NCBI GenBank assembly: GCA_025463545.1
Contig: JAODAR010000008.1
Location: forward strand, 1 to 64,000
Source: Microbacteriaceae bacterium
GTDB taxonomy: Bacteria; Actinomycetota; Actinomycetes; Actinomycetales; Microbacteriaceae
Reading direction: 5' to 3'
DNA: 64,000 nt
The translations under genes and the position numbers were made by a program. This document shows positions 50,655 through 59,091 of this stretch, piece after piece (the first letter of the stretch is position 1; each line of letters begins with the position of its first letter). The notes beneath the pieces were generated by a model. It had not been told where the DNA came from. It ran no database searches and saw only the letters and a program-made list of their open reading frames with translations.

Positions 50655-51425
50655 TTGAGCAGGCACGATGTCGAAGTGCCGCGAGCCACTATTAAGGTCG
50701 ATCCCTCGCTTCGGTCGTTGCTGCCCAAGCGGGAACGAGGGCGCGACGTCGTACGTGAAGCAGCTCCCACAGAGACGGTGGCACACCTGCTTCAAGTCCT
50801 GGGGGTGCCGCTGACTGAAGTCGGGGCCGCGTCCGTCGACGGTCGAAGGATTGGCCACGAGGCACTCCGCATGACGCATATCGGAAATTCGTCAGTTTTC
50901 GATGTCGAAGCGCGCGAGCGACCGCAGCCGAACTCGGGTCGCTTCCTGCTCGACGTGCACCTCGGCACGCTGACGCGACGGATGCGCCTGCTCGGCATCG
51001 ACGCAGCCTACGAACCAGACGTCGATGACGTCCAACTCGCCGCCCGGTCCGGCGCCGAAAAACGGGAGCTGCTCACCCGGGACCGCGGGCTGCTCTTCCG
51101 TAGGACCGTTTACGACGGTGCTCTCATCCGCTCGGATGACGTGGACGCGCAACTCGATGACGTCCTCAGTCGTTTCGCACCGAGACTCGCGCCATGGACG
51201 CGATGCCTTCGCTGCGGCGCCCTCCTCGCGGAGGTGCCCGCCGCAGAGGTCGCGCCCCAGCTCCAGCCAGGCACCCGCCGTACCTACGACTCGTTCTCGC
51301 GGTGCACCGGTTGCAACCGCGTGTATTGGCGCGGGGCACACACCCAGCGGCTTGAGGCGCTGGTGCGGCGGGCCACCGGGCAAGCGCCGCTCACGCGCGG
51401 TCGACCTGAACCGAATGCTTGGTGA
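50655..51425 (+). CDS. Mut7-C RNase domain protein with N-terminal ubiquitin-like domain
   Basis: A 256-residue two-domain protein. Residues 1 to about 85 form the Mut7-C ubiquitin-like domain (TVAHLLQVLGVPLTEVGAASVDGRR). The rest is the Mut7-C PIN-like RNase: FLLDVHLGTLTRRMRLLGIDAAYEPDVDD with the conserved acidic Asp, ELLTRDRGLLFRR, and two zinc cysteine pairs in TRCLRCGALL and CTGCNRVYWRGAH. Such proteins are predicted nucleases of unknown target. The start is TTG 50655; a later GTG is possible. Confidence 0.82.
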   Translation: MSRHDVEVPRATIKVDPSLRSLLPKRERGRDVVREAAPTETVAHLLQVLGVPLTEVGAASVDGRRIGHEALRMTHIGNSSVFDVEARERPQPNSGRFLLDVHLGTLTRRMRLLGIDAAYEPDVDDVQLAARSGAEKRELLTRDRGLLFRRTVYDGALIRSDDVDAQLDDVLSRFAPRLAPWTRCLRCGALLAEVPAAEVAPQLQPGTRRTYDSFSRCTGCNRVYWRGAHTQRLEALVRRATGQAPLTRGRPEPNAW

Positions 51426-51625
51426 TGCGGAGCTCTGCGATGCGGCCAGGATCGGCAAGGACATCGAAACCCACAATCCGGCCGTGTCGGATCTCGAATG
51501 CCACCAGGGTGACGACGCTGTCGCGAATCACCACGGCGACCCGGGAGCGCCGTCAATGAGCACCGGGATGGAATGCGCCGCGAACGTCTAGCCATGACCG
51601 CGTTCTCGGCGATCTGTCGGGCACC
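51393..51625 (-). pseudogene. Remnant of a SigJ-type ECF sigma factor (C-terminal SnoaL-like domain)
   Basis: Minus-strand pieces in more than one frame read GARQIAENAVM, then IPVLIDGAPG, then VAVVIRDSVVTLVAFEIRHGRIVGFDVLADPGRIAEL. These are the C-terminal SnoaL-like domain of SigJ-family sigma factors. The sigma2 and sigma4 regions are absent; the copy is cut at about 51625 where the divergent NmrA remnant begins. Confidence 0.65.
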
Positions 51626-51965
51626 GCGCAACTGCTCATCTCGGTCATCGGCGCCGACGGGATGCCGATCGGCTACTTCCGCGCCAAAGCCGCTCCAGAG
51701 AAGACCATCGCTGCTTCAGGTGTGCCGTTCAGCATCCTGCGCGTGGCTCAAGTACGCGACTTCGTTCGAAGCACCGTCGGGCCATGGCAAAACTGCCGAT
51801 CGTTCCCGCACCCCGCCCCGGTGGCTCCGCTTCGAGCCGGTAGGCGCTGACGAGGTTGCCGAGGCGCTCACCCGTCTGGCGGGTGCAGGAGCCTGCGGGG
51901 CGCGTGCCGGATCTGGCGGCTCCGGATTCCTGGCGCCGTGGGACGCGTTTACCGCGCGGGCGACA
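51625..51965 (+). pseudogene. Remnant of an NmrA-like NAD(P)-binding protein, 5'-truncated
   Basis: Plus-strand pieces read QLLISVIGADGMPIGYFRAKAAPEKTIAASGVPFSILRVAQ, then KLPIVPAPR and FEPVGADEVAEALTRLAG in other frames, then RVPDLAAPDSWR. This is the C-terminal half of an NmrA/SDR-a7-like protein. The Rossmann N terminus is missing at the same point where the opposite-strand sigma-factor remnant is cut, so one deletion removed both 5' halves. The stretch from 51965 to 52135 shows nothing further. Confidence 0.7.
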
Positions 51966-52134
51966 ATTCTGCGGGATCGGACGCGAAGCGCGGAAGTGTG
52001 ACGTGGAGGGAGTACCTCGCCGTTCGACCTTCAGTGAGTGCTGGCCTCTGATCGGCTTGAGACGGACGTCGAGCCGAAGTCGGTCGAGTCTTCAGATCAA
52101 CAGGTACACGATGCCCGATGCGACTGGAAACGCT

Positions 52135-52455
52135 TTACAGGGCGTCATACTTCGTGCTTCTCCCACGCGCTTTGTCGGCCGGATACTTCTGTCGCGTCAC
52201 GGCGAGCTTGTCGAGGACGATCTGGTTCGGGTCCGCGCCGATGCTGTCAGCAAGAAGAACGCAATACGTGAGTACGTCCGCTAGCTCTTCGCGCACTCGA
52301 TCATGGTTGGCATCGGCGTTCCATTGGAAACACTCGAGCAACTCTCCCGCTTCGATGGCGATGCTCTTTGCGAGGTTCTCGGGAGAATGGAACTGTGCCC
52401 AGTCGCGCTCGGCAACGAATGCTGCGATCTCGTCGCCGACTGAAAAATCGTTCAT
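52135..52455 (-). CDS. MazG-like nucleotide pyrophosphohydrolase
   Basis: A 106-residue all-alpha NTP pyrophosphatase. SPENLAKSIAIEAGELLECFQW supplies the first ExxE motif and VREELADVLTYCVLLADSIG the second (ExxD), both needed for magnesium. YPADKARGRSTKYD is the usual C terminus. The short length matches dCTP-pyrophosphatase/MazG-like housecleaning enzymes that remove non-canonical nucleotides. It is a single gene with its own promoter region upstream. Confidence 0.9.
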   Translation of the reverse strand: MNDFSVGDEIAAFVAERDWAQFHSPENLAKSIAIEAGELLECFQWNADANHDRVREELADVLTYCVLLADSIGADPNQIVLDKLAVTRQKYPADKARGRSTKYDAL

Positions 52456-52553
52456 GTCGTCAACGTATCAGCGTGCCCTCCGTGCGGCGCACGCCCGTAT
52501 ACGGATACCTGCGACGGAAAACGAATGCCGCCCCCTGAGAGGTCAGAAGTGGA

Positions 52554-53963
52554 TCACTCGACCAGCGGCACGGCATTCCGCACCGACGTGACAACGTCGA
52601 GGATTGCCTGGGTGGTGACCGCGGCATATTTTTCGTCCGTGAGCAAGGCCGAGTGTGTGGCACCGTCGATGACCCGGTGTGCGCTGTTGGTCGACAAGGC
52701 GGCCAGGGTGTTCTGCTTGGCGGACCAGTCGGCGGCACTTCCGCTGCCGGCTGTGAGGACGGCCAGGGGCTTGTCGGCGAAGCTGACGAGAGTGGCAGCT
52801 TGCTCCATCGAGGTATTTGCCGCCACGTACTCATCAATCGTGCTCCCAATCTGGCCGACTTTCGCGACGCTGGCGCGTGCCTCGTCCCGGGAGGCCGGCG
52901 GCAGGCTGCCCCAGTCGAACTGGCCGTAGAGGCGGCCCAGACCAAATCGGGTTGAGCCGGAAGCCAGTGCGGAGACGCGACCCGTGATGTTGTACGAGCC
53001 ACCAGCATCCGTTGATGTCGCCATCGGTTTCCCGGTGGGTTTGGGCATGGTGGAGTCGATCAGCACCATTCCGGCAACCTCGTCGGGGTAGAGGGCAGCG
53101 AATCGTTGCACGTAGAGACCGCCGAACGAATGGCCCGCCAACACATATGGCCCTGCAATGTCTCCGCGGTGCAGCAACGTGTGCAGGTCGGACGCAATCT
53201 GTGTTCCGTCCTGGGGCGCTTGCGCGGGCTGGCTCCACCCGCGACCTGCCCGGTCGTAGACGCAGACTCGGGTGTGGCTCGTTACGGCGGGCACTATCCA
53301 CCCGGCATCGGCGGACATCTCGCCTGCGCCTGGTTCGAGCACGACTGTGGGGCTGCCCGAGCCGGTGCAGCTGAGGTGCAGGCTGTGTCCGCCGACGTCG
53401 ATCAGCAGACCAGCCTTCGGGTGTGCGCTTGCATCCGCTGCTTCTGCGAGGGTTTCGTAGCCGCCGCTGATCGAGGCAACAGCGAGCAATGCGATCACCG
53501 GGTACAGAAGCCAGCGTCCGCTCCGGCTATGAAGCTGCCGATGAACGCAGAAAGCGATCCAAATCACCAGCGCCAGCAGGGCGGGCGGCCACACCCAGTT
53601 GAGCACCTCGTGTATCGGAGGGCCGAACACCACGAGGAGAAGACCACCCAGTCCCATGAGCGCTGCGGGAGCCGCAGCCCACCGCTGGGGCTGATCGGTG
53701 TACCGCACGGACAGCACGCCCAACATCGCCCAGCCCAAGGCGAAACCCAGGAGGACTGCGCCAGTCACTGCGCTTTCCTCGGGCCGGATGAACGGGGCCG
53801 CGGCGAGGAGAAAAGCCGCGACGAGACCGGTGGCCAACGAAGCCGCGACGATGAAACCTATGCGTCGCCTCGGGCCGGGACCGGGACGGGCCGGACGGTC
53901 CTGATCCCGGTGCTGGTCTTGATCCTGGTCCTTCGGGATGGGGGTAGTCGGAGTGGCAGTCAT
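52554..53963 (-). CDS. Membrane-anchored alpha/beta hydrolase
   Basis: A 469-residue protein. An Asp/Gln/Arg repeat-rich N terminus (DQDQDQHRDQDRPARPG) is followed by four hydrophobic helices (about residues 36-165) and a C-terminal alpha/beta hydrolase. Nucleophile elbow AGHSFGGLY, VVLEPGAGEMSADAGW for the oxyanion site, and GATHSALLTDEKY with the likely His. The hydrolase domain is probably outside the membrane. The start overlaps the stop of the flavin monooxygenase by ATGA. The substrate is unknown. Confidence 0.85.
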   Translation of the reverse strand: MTATPTTPIPKDQDQDQHRDQDRPARPGPGPRRRIGFIVAASLATGLVAAFLLAAAPFIRPEESAVTGAVLLGFALGWAMLGVLSVRYTDQPQRWAAAPAALMGLGGLLLVVFGPPIHEVLNWVWPPALLALVIWIAFCVHRQLHSRSGRWLLYPVIALLAVASISGGYETLAEAADASAHPKAGLLIDVGGHSLHLSCTGSGSPTVVLEPGAGEMSADAGWIVPAVTSHTRVCVYDRAGRGWSQPAQAPQDGTQIASDLHTLLHRGDIAGPYVLAGHSFGGLYVQRFAALYPDEVAGMVLIDSTMPKPTGKPMATSTDAGGSYNITGRVSALASGSTRFGLGRLYGQFDWGSLPPASRDEARASVAKVGQIGSTIDEYVAANTSMEQAATLVSFADKPLAVLTAGSGSAADWSAKQNTLAALSTNSAHRVIDGATHSALLTDEKYAAVTTQAILDVVTSVRNAVPLVE

Positions 53964-55063
53964 GATGAACTCGATTCCATGCGTTGCTGGTTGCGGGCAT
54001 CCGTGAACTCCACGATCCGTTCAGCGAGGTAGGCGGCGTCGTTCCCTACCCAACCGAGCAGCGCGGAGCCGCGCGTGTGTTGCCAGGCTCGTCCCAGCGT
54101 GTACAGGCCAGGAGACGGTGTGACGCCTCGGGACTGCCGAACCTGGCCTGTCTTGTCCATGACGTCAGGAATGTTGATCCAACGGTTGTCGCTGGTGAAT
54201 CCGGTAGCCCAAATCACGACGCCGTACTCTGAGGTGAACCCATTGGCGAAGGTCACCGCGCGACCGTCGGCTCCGGTCACGCGCGGGCGGAGCCGGACGC
54301 CGTGCTGCCGCTCGAGCCGTCTGGGGCCGACACCGATGATCTGATCGCGCTTGGAGAGGCGTCGCCCGATCCGTGAGCTGGCAGTGACTCGATCCAATCT
54401 CAGTGCCGTGGCCCATGACCACACGTCCCGGCCGAGTGGACGCTGAGGGATGGTCGGCAGTCGTTTCCCGAGGGACAGATCCACGGTGCGTGTCGCCGAT
54501 ATTTCGAGCGCAATCTGGCAGCCCGAGTTGGAGCCGCCGACGACCAGGATCCGACCAGGCGGAAGGTCCTCGGGCTTTCGGTAGTCGACGCTGTGGAGCT
54601 GGGCGATGTCGGCGCCGAGCTCGGCTGAGATCGGTGGGGTGAACGGCGTCTGGAAGGGTCCGGTCGCGATCACCACCTGGTGGGCTGCGACGGCGCCGTT
54701 GACCGTTTCGGCGATGTAGACGCCGTCGGTTCTGATGAGGGAGGTGACGGTGGTGTTCAGCCGCACGGGCAACGCGAACTTGGCCGCGTAGGCACGGAGA
54801 TAGGCCACGGCGTCATCCTTACCCGGGTACGCGTCTGCGGCCGCTGGAAAGGGAAGTCCTGGCAGGTTGTCATAACGGCCAGAGGTGAACATCCGCAGCG
54901 ATTCCCAACGGGACTGCCACACATGCCCGATTTCGGCGCCGGCGTCCACGATGTCGAAGCGAAGCCGCCGCTCGGACAGCTGGCGGCCCATGGCGAGGCC
55001 GGCCTGCCCACCCCCGATGACGAGGACGTCCGCAGGCTGGCGGTCTGATGAATACATGCTCAT
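53960..55063 (-). CDS. Flavin-containing monooxygenase (CzcO-like)
   Basis: A 367-residue FAD/NADP monooxygenase. The FAD motif is VIGGGQAGLAMG near residue 14, WQSRWESLRMFTSGRYDNLPG is the FMO-like block, the NADP motif is VVGGSNSGCQIA near residue 180, and WATGF is the third motif. It probably oxidises a small lipophilic substrate. It ends by ATGA overlap with the membrane hydrolase, so substrate oxidation and ester hydrolysis may be linked (inference). A short frame upstream ends by the same kind of overlap with its start. Confidence 0.85.
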   Translation of the reverse strand: MSMYSSDRQPADVLVIGGGQAGLAMGRQLSERRLRFDIVDAGAEIGHVWQSRWESLRMFTSGRYDNLPGLPFPAAADAYPGKDDAVAYLRAYAAKFALPVRLNTTVTSLIRTDGVYIAETVNGAVAAHQVVIATGPFQTPFTPPISAELGADIAQLHSVDYRKPEDLPPGRILVVGGSNSGCQIALEISATRTVDLSLGKRLPTIPQRPLGRDVWSWATALRLDRVTASSRIGRRLSKRDQIIGVGPRRLERQHGVRLRPRVTGADGRAVTFANGFTSEYGVVIWATGFTSDNRWINIPDVMDKTGQVRQSRGVTPSPGLYTLGRAWQHTRGSALLGWVGNDAAYLAERIVEFTDARNQQRMESSSS

Positions 55064-55194
55064 CGGATCTGCTCCGGCATGCGCGCGGCGCGGGACAGGA
55101 CGAGCAAGCGGCCGGGGCGGTGGATGTGGAAGGCGTGGTGCATCGGGCGATCAGAGAGCGGTACATCCGCGGAGCACCAATCAAGCGGGGCCAT
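55060..55194 (-). CDS. Small hypothetical protein coupled to the monooxygenase
   Basis: A 44-codon frame (MAPLDWCSADVPLSDRPMHHAFHIHRPGRLLVLSRAARMPEQIR) whose TGA overlaps the ATG of the monooxygenase as ATGA. The composition looks protein-like, but I recognise no family, and the start is uncertain (another ATG at 55251). It could be a leader-like gene or the tail of a lost gene. Confidence 0.3.
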   Translation of the reverse strand: MAPLDWCSADVPLSDRPMHHAFHIHRPGRLLVLSRAARMPEQIR

Positions 55195-55251
55195 GACGGC
55201 CTCCGTCCACATCCGAGTAGGACTCGGCCCAGATGTGCGGCGACCCAGCAC

Positions 55252-55777
55252 TCCCGCCGGGCCTACGAGGCCTGGAATGTGAATGAAGGAACGAACGCCG
55301 TGGCAAGACGGCAGAGGATGCTCTGCGCAGAAAACCCGCGTATGGCTGAGAGCCTACTCCGCCGGGTTACCCAGTGAACATAGTCAGACGCACGGTTCTC
55401 GCGAATGATCACCCTCGGAATCTTGTCGGGCAGGATCGCCCCAGTGCGCATATCGCAGGGCGAGAGAGTAGTGACAATAGTGGCGCGCGAGTAGATGCTC
55501 GCAGGCAACCGTCCCGCATTCTGGAGACAGTTCGTCTCTCCGTGGTGGATCGAGCTTCCGTCCTGTACACGCCGGGCGACTTTATCATTCAAGCCCGACC
55601 GCACACGATCGCCGCGCGCCTTCACCACGTTGGGGCAGCGCGAGGCGCGGTGAGTCGCGTGAACCTGTCGCCGAGCGGCGTGCCGCCGATTGACGCCCCA
55701 GTCACGCGCGGATAAAGTGGCGGCACCCCCGAATGGAACGATTCATCCGGGCAATGTCGCCCTGGAGGAAGTCGCTC
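55252..55777. other. Gene-free spacer upstream of the rhamnose isomerase
   Basis: About 530 bases without a convincing gene on either strand; the short frames present have no family resemblance and no good ribosome sites. The last part carries CCTGGAGG, the ribosome site of the isomerase. I found no clear terminator or repeat. Confidence 0.5.
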
Positions 55778-56944
55778 ATGACCGAGTTCGCGTCCATCGC
55801 CCCCCGCCTTGCCGAGCAGGCCATCGAACTGCCCTCGTGGGCCTTTGGTAACTCCGGCACCCGCTTCAAAGTCTTCGCCCAGCCGGGGGTGCCGCGCGAC
55901 CCGTTCGAGAAGGTGTCCGACGCCGCCCAGGTGCACAAGTACACCGGCCTCGCCCCGAGCGTCGCGCTGCACATCCCCTGGGACAAGGTGGACGACTTCG
56001 GCACCCTCGCGAAGCACGCGGAAGACGAGGGCGTCTCGCTCGGCACCGTCAACTCCAACACCTTCCAGGACGACGACTACAAGCTCGGCAGCGTCACCCA
56101 CTCCGACCCCCGCATCCGCCAGAAGGCCATCGACCACCACTTCGAGTGCATCGACGTGATGAACCAGACCGGATCCCGGGACCTGAAAATCTGGCTCGCC
56201 GACGGAACCAACTACCCGGGACAGGACGACATGCGGGGCCGCCAGGACCGCCTCGCCGAGTCGCTCGCGAAGATCTACGAACGCATCGCTGAGAACCAGC
56301 GCCTGGTCCTTGAGTACAAGATCTTCGAGCCGGCTTTTTATCACATGGACGTTCCGGACTGGGGCACAAGCTACGCGCAGGTGAGCGCCCTCGGCGAGCG
56401 CGCCACGGTTTGCCTTGACACCGGCCACCACGCGCCCAGCACGAACATCGAGTTCATCGTCATGCAGCTGCTGCGACTCGGCAAGCTCGGTTCCTTCGAC
56501 TTCAACTCGCGCTTCTACGCGGATGACGACCTGATAGTCGGCGCGGCCGATCCGTTCCAGCTCTTCCGAATCCTGGTCGAGGTGGTGCGCGGTGGTGGTT
56601 ACGGCAAGGACTCCGACGTGGCGTTCATGCTCGACCAATGCCACAACATCGAAGACAAGATCCCCGGCCAGATCCGCAGTGTGCTCAACGTGCAGGAGAT
56701 GACAGCCCGGGCCCTGCTGGTCGACACCGAGGCGCTGGCCGCCGCCCAGTTGGCCGGCGACGTGCTCGCCGGCAACGGCATCCTGATGGACGCCTTCTAT
56801 ACGGATGTGCGCCCGCACCTCGGCGCGTGGCGCGAGTCGCGCGGATTGCCCGCCGACCCGATGGCGGCCTACGCGGCGAGCGGCTACGGCGCCTCGATCA
56901 TCAGTGGACGCGTTGGCGGCAGTCCGGCCGGCTGGGGCGCCTGA
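55778..56944 (+). CDS. rhaI: L-rhamnose isomerase (Pseudomonas/Actinobacteria type)
   Basis: A 388-residue xylose-isomerase-like TIM barrel. Blocks ELPSWAFGNSGTRFKVFAQPGVPRDPFEKVSDAAQVHKYTG, LGTVNSNTFQD, KIWLADGTNYPGQDD and TVCLDTGHHAPSTNIEFIV belong to the RhaI-type L-rhamnose isomerases, which convert L-rhamnose to L-rhamnulose and accept other aldoses. D and H of CLDTGHHAP are likely metal ligands. ATG 55778 has GGAGG about 8 bases upstream; an upstream ATG (55733) is unlikely. It is convergent with the kinase operon, with 33 bases between the stops. Confidence 0.9.
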   Translation: MTEFASIAPRLAEQAIELPSWAFGNSGTRFKVFAQPGVPRDPFEKVSDAAQVHKYTGLAPSVALHIPWDKVDDFGTLAKHAEDEGVSLGTVNSNTFQDDDYKLGSVTHSDPRIRQKAIDHHFECIDVMNQTGSRDLKIWLADGTNYPGQDDMRGRQDRLAESLAKIYERIAENQRLVLEYKIFEPAFYHMDVPDWGTSYAQVSALGERATVCLDTGHHAPSTNIEFIVMQLLRLGKLGSFDFNSRFYADDDLIVGAADPFQLFRILVEVVRGGGYGKDSDVAFMLDQCHNIEDKIPGQIRSVLNVQEMTARALLVDTEALAAAQLAGDVLAGNGILMDAFYTDVRPHLGAWRESRGLPADPMAAYAASGYGASIISGRVGGSPAGWGA

Positions 56945-56977
56945 GGCTCAGCGGGAGCGATCGCCGATGGCCGGTAC

Positions 56978-58402
56978 TCAGGCCGGTACGCCCGTCAGAG
57001 TCGAGCGGCGGTCGAGGACGGCACGGAAGACACGGTACCGCTCCTCCAGCGCGTCGCTGAGCGCGGCATCCGGCTCAATCGTCGTCCGGGGGCCGGCGAA
57101 TCGTTCGGCGACGGTCGCGAGGGGCTCGGAGCCGAGGGCCGCCGCGGCCAGCACGGCGGCGCCACGAGCGCTGCCTGCACCATTGGAGATGATCACCGGC
57201 CGTGCGAGGACGGTCGCGCGGAGGCGGTTCCACAATTCGCTGGCCGCAGCACCGCCGGCCAGGTGGTGTCGCCGCTGGTCGACGCCCAATGCCGAGAGCC
57301 GCTCCAAACCGAGCCGCTCCACGAAAGCCACCCCCTCGTAGACCGCGCGGAATCGGGCGATCGGGTCCTGTGTCTCGCGCGCGGCGCCGTTGAGCGTCAC
57401 CGAGAACCCCGCGAAGCCGGCATCCGCGACCGGGAAGCGCTCGCCGCGTCGGGCCAGCGGGTATGCAACCAACGGAGAGGGGCCGAAGGCCTCGATGAGC
57501 GCCGTGCGCTCGGCCGGGTCCAGGCCCGCGGTGACCCCGGCGTGCAGCACCCCTGCCCCGGTGTTGGACGCGCCGCCCGGCCAGAACCGGCCGTCCGGCG
57601 CGACGTGCGAGTAGATGCCGGTGGCGCCGTCGACCACGTCCCGCGCCGAGACCGCCTTGAGCACGAGGGTGGTTCCAAGCACGCCCACCGTGTCGCCTTC
57701 GAGCACGGCACCGGTCGCGATCTGGCCCGTCGAGCCGTCCGTCATTCCGGACACGATCGCGACTCCCGCAGGGAGGCCCAACGCATCCGGATGCGCAACC
57801 TCGCCGATCACCCGGCCGGGCGCGACGAGCTCGGGCATCCGCTCGACGGGGAGTCCCACCACGGCGAGGGCCGCGAGGTCCCACGACGCAGCGACCGGGT
57901 CGATCCCGCTCTTCAGCGCGTGCGAGGTGTCCGAGGGGAGCAGGTGGCCGGCGAGAGCCGCAGCGACCACGTCCGGCGTGAAGACGTAGCGGGCCGCGGG
58001 AGACACGGAATGCATCCACGCGGCCCGCGCCAACGCCCCGGACGGTCGGATGCCGAGGCCGGCCTCGGCAAGCGCGCGCAGCTGATCGGCGCCACGCGGG
58101 TCGTCGTAGAGCACGGCGTCGCCGACCGGGACACCCTTCACGTCGACTGGGACGACCGTGCCCGAGGTGCCCGTGACGCACAGCGCCCGCACCTCCTGCG
58201 CCCGTCCTGCGAGACGTGCGGTCACGCCGCCGAGCAGGCCGCGCACGACCTCGCCGTAACGCGCCGGCTGGGTGCGCTCCCCGCCTGAGCTGCTGACCGA
58301 GACGGCCGCGCGGAACTCGACGAGCACCTGGCCGGACCCGGCGTCAACGGCCTGCACCCGCGCGTCGGCTGTGGCGAGGTCGATGCCGAGGACAATCGTC
58401 AC
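56978..58402 (-). CDS. FGGY-family carbohydrate kinase (probable rhamnulokinase role)
   Basis: A 474-residue FGGY kinase. The N-terminal phosphate loop reads VLGIDLATADARVQAVD; ALCVTGTSGTVVPVD and SGMTDGSTGQIATGAVLEGDTVGVLGTTLVLK are sugar- and ATP-site segments, and HLAGGAAASELWNRLRATVLARPVI is the C-terminal family block. The sequence is nearer to general xylulokinase-like members than to classical RhaB. With a rhamnose isomerase opposite and an aldolase upstream in the operon it most likely phosphorylates L-rhamnulose or a similar ketose. The start overlaps the HAD gene by 4 bases. Confidence 0.87.
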   Translation of the reverse strand: MTIVLGIDLATADARVQAVDAGSGQVLVEFRAAVSVSSSGGERTQPARYGEVVRGLLGGVTARLAGRAQEVRALCVTGTSGTVVPVDVKGVPVGDAVLYDDPRGADQLRALAEAGLGIRPSGALARAAWMHSVSPAARYVFTPDVVAAALAGHLLPSDTSHALKSGIDPVAASWDLAALAVVGLPVERMPELVAPGRVIGEVAHPDALGLPAGVAIVSGMTDGSTGQIATGAVLEGDTVGVLGTTLVLKAVSARDVVDGATGIYSHVAPDGRFWPGGASNTGAGVLHAGVTAGLDPAERTALIEAFGPSPLVAYPLARRGERFPVADAGFAGFSVTLNGAARETQDPIARFRAVYEGVAFVERLGLERLSALGVDQRRHHLAGGAAASELWNRLRATVLARPVIISNGAGSARGAAVLAAAALGSEPLATVAERFAGPRTTIEPDAALSDALEERYRVFRAVLDRRSTLTGVPA

Positions 58403-59091
58403 TCGCGGGAGCCGATCAGCTGGAAGAGCCGCGGTGCGAGGCCGTCGAGGGTGCGCACGACGATGTCGGGCTCAGCGAGCTGCTCGGAGGTCGGGTGATC
58501 GGGTGCCTCACCGCGGAGCACCCACACGGTGCCGAGACCCAGAGCGTGCGCCGGTCGCACGTCGGTGTCGAGCCGGTTGCCGATGTGCACGGCCTGCTCG
58601 GGGCGCACCCCCGCCTGATCCAGACACCAGTGGAAGAGCTCCGGCGACGGCTTCTCGAATCCGACCAGCGCCGACACCCCCCACACGTCGACGAACGGCG
58701 CGACGCCGTCGCGTTCGAGGGCGCGGATGACGCCTTCCTCCTGATTGGCGAGCACCCCGAACCGCACATTACCGGCGAGCGACCGGATGAACGGAAGCAC
58801 GTCGTCGTACATCGTCCCCGCCGGGTGCACCCAGTGCGCCTTGGTGCGCTCGTGCAGTTCGCCGCGGCGTCTCCGACTGCCGAGGAATGTCTCGGCAAGC
58901 TCGGCGCGCAGCGAACCACCCTGGGCGGCGCGGCCAGCGTCGTAAACCTGCTGGAAATGCCCGCGATCCGCCGGCGAGAGCCCGTCCGCCGCACGAAGCT
59001 CGTCGAGCGCCGTCAGGACTGCCGCAACAAAGTTCTCGTCGTCATAGATCGGCCCCCCGACGTCGCAGAACACCGCAGCGAGTTCGGGCAT
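58399..59091 (-). CDS. HAD-family hydrolase
   Basis: A 230-residue HAD phosphatase. Motif I reads FCDVGGPIYDDE, where the usual second Asp (DxD) is replaced by Gly, a variant seen in several HAD branches. Motif III Lys is in GFEKPSPELFHWCL, and motif IV acidic residues are in HIGNRLDTDVRPA. VLANQEEGVIRALE holds the motif II region. In the sugar operon it may dephosphorylate a by-product. Its start shares bases with the aldolase stop (TGATG), and it overlaps the kinase start. Confidence 0.85.
   Translation of the reverse strand: MPELAAVFCDVGGPIYDDENFVAAVLTALDELRAADGLSPADRGHFQQVYDAGRAAQGGSLRAELAETFLGSRRRRGELHERTKAHWVHPAGTMYDDVLPFIRSLAGNVRFGVLANQEEGVIRALERDGVAPFVDVWGVSALVGFEKPSPELFHWCLDQAGVRPEQAVHIGNRLDTDVRPAHALGLGTVWVLRGEAPDHPTSEQLAEPDIVVRTLDGLAPRLFQLIGSRE

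Noticed and set aside
55374..55715. 113-codon frame upstream of the isomerase
   Set aside because: No family resemblance and no ribosome site; an overlapping opposite-strand frame of similar length suggests chance open frames.
57263..58288. Plus-strand frame opposite the FGGY kinase
   Set aside because: No domain match, and composition is typical of an antisense frame in high-GC DNA.
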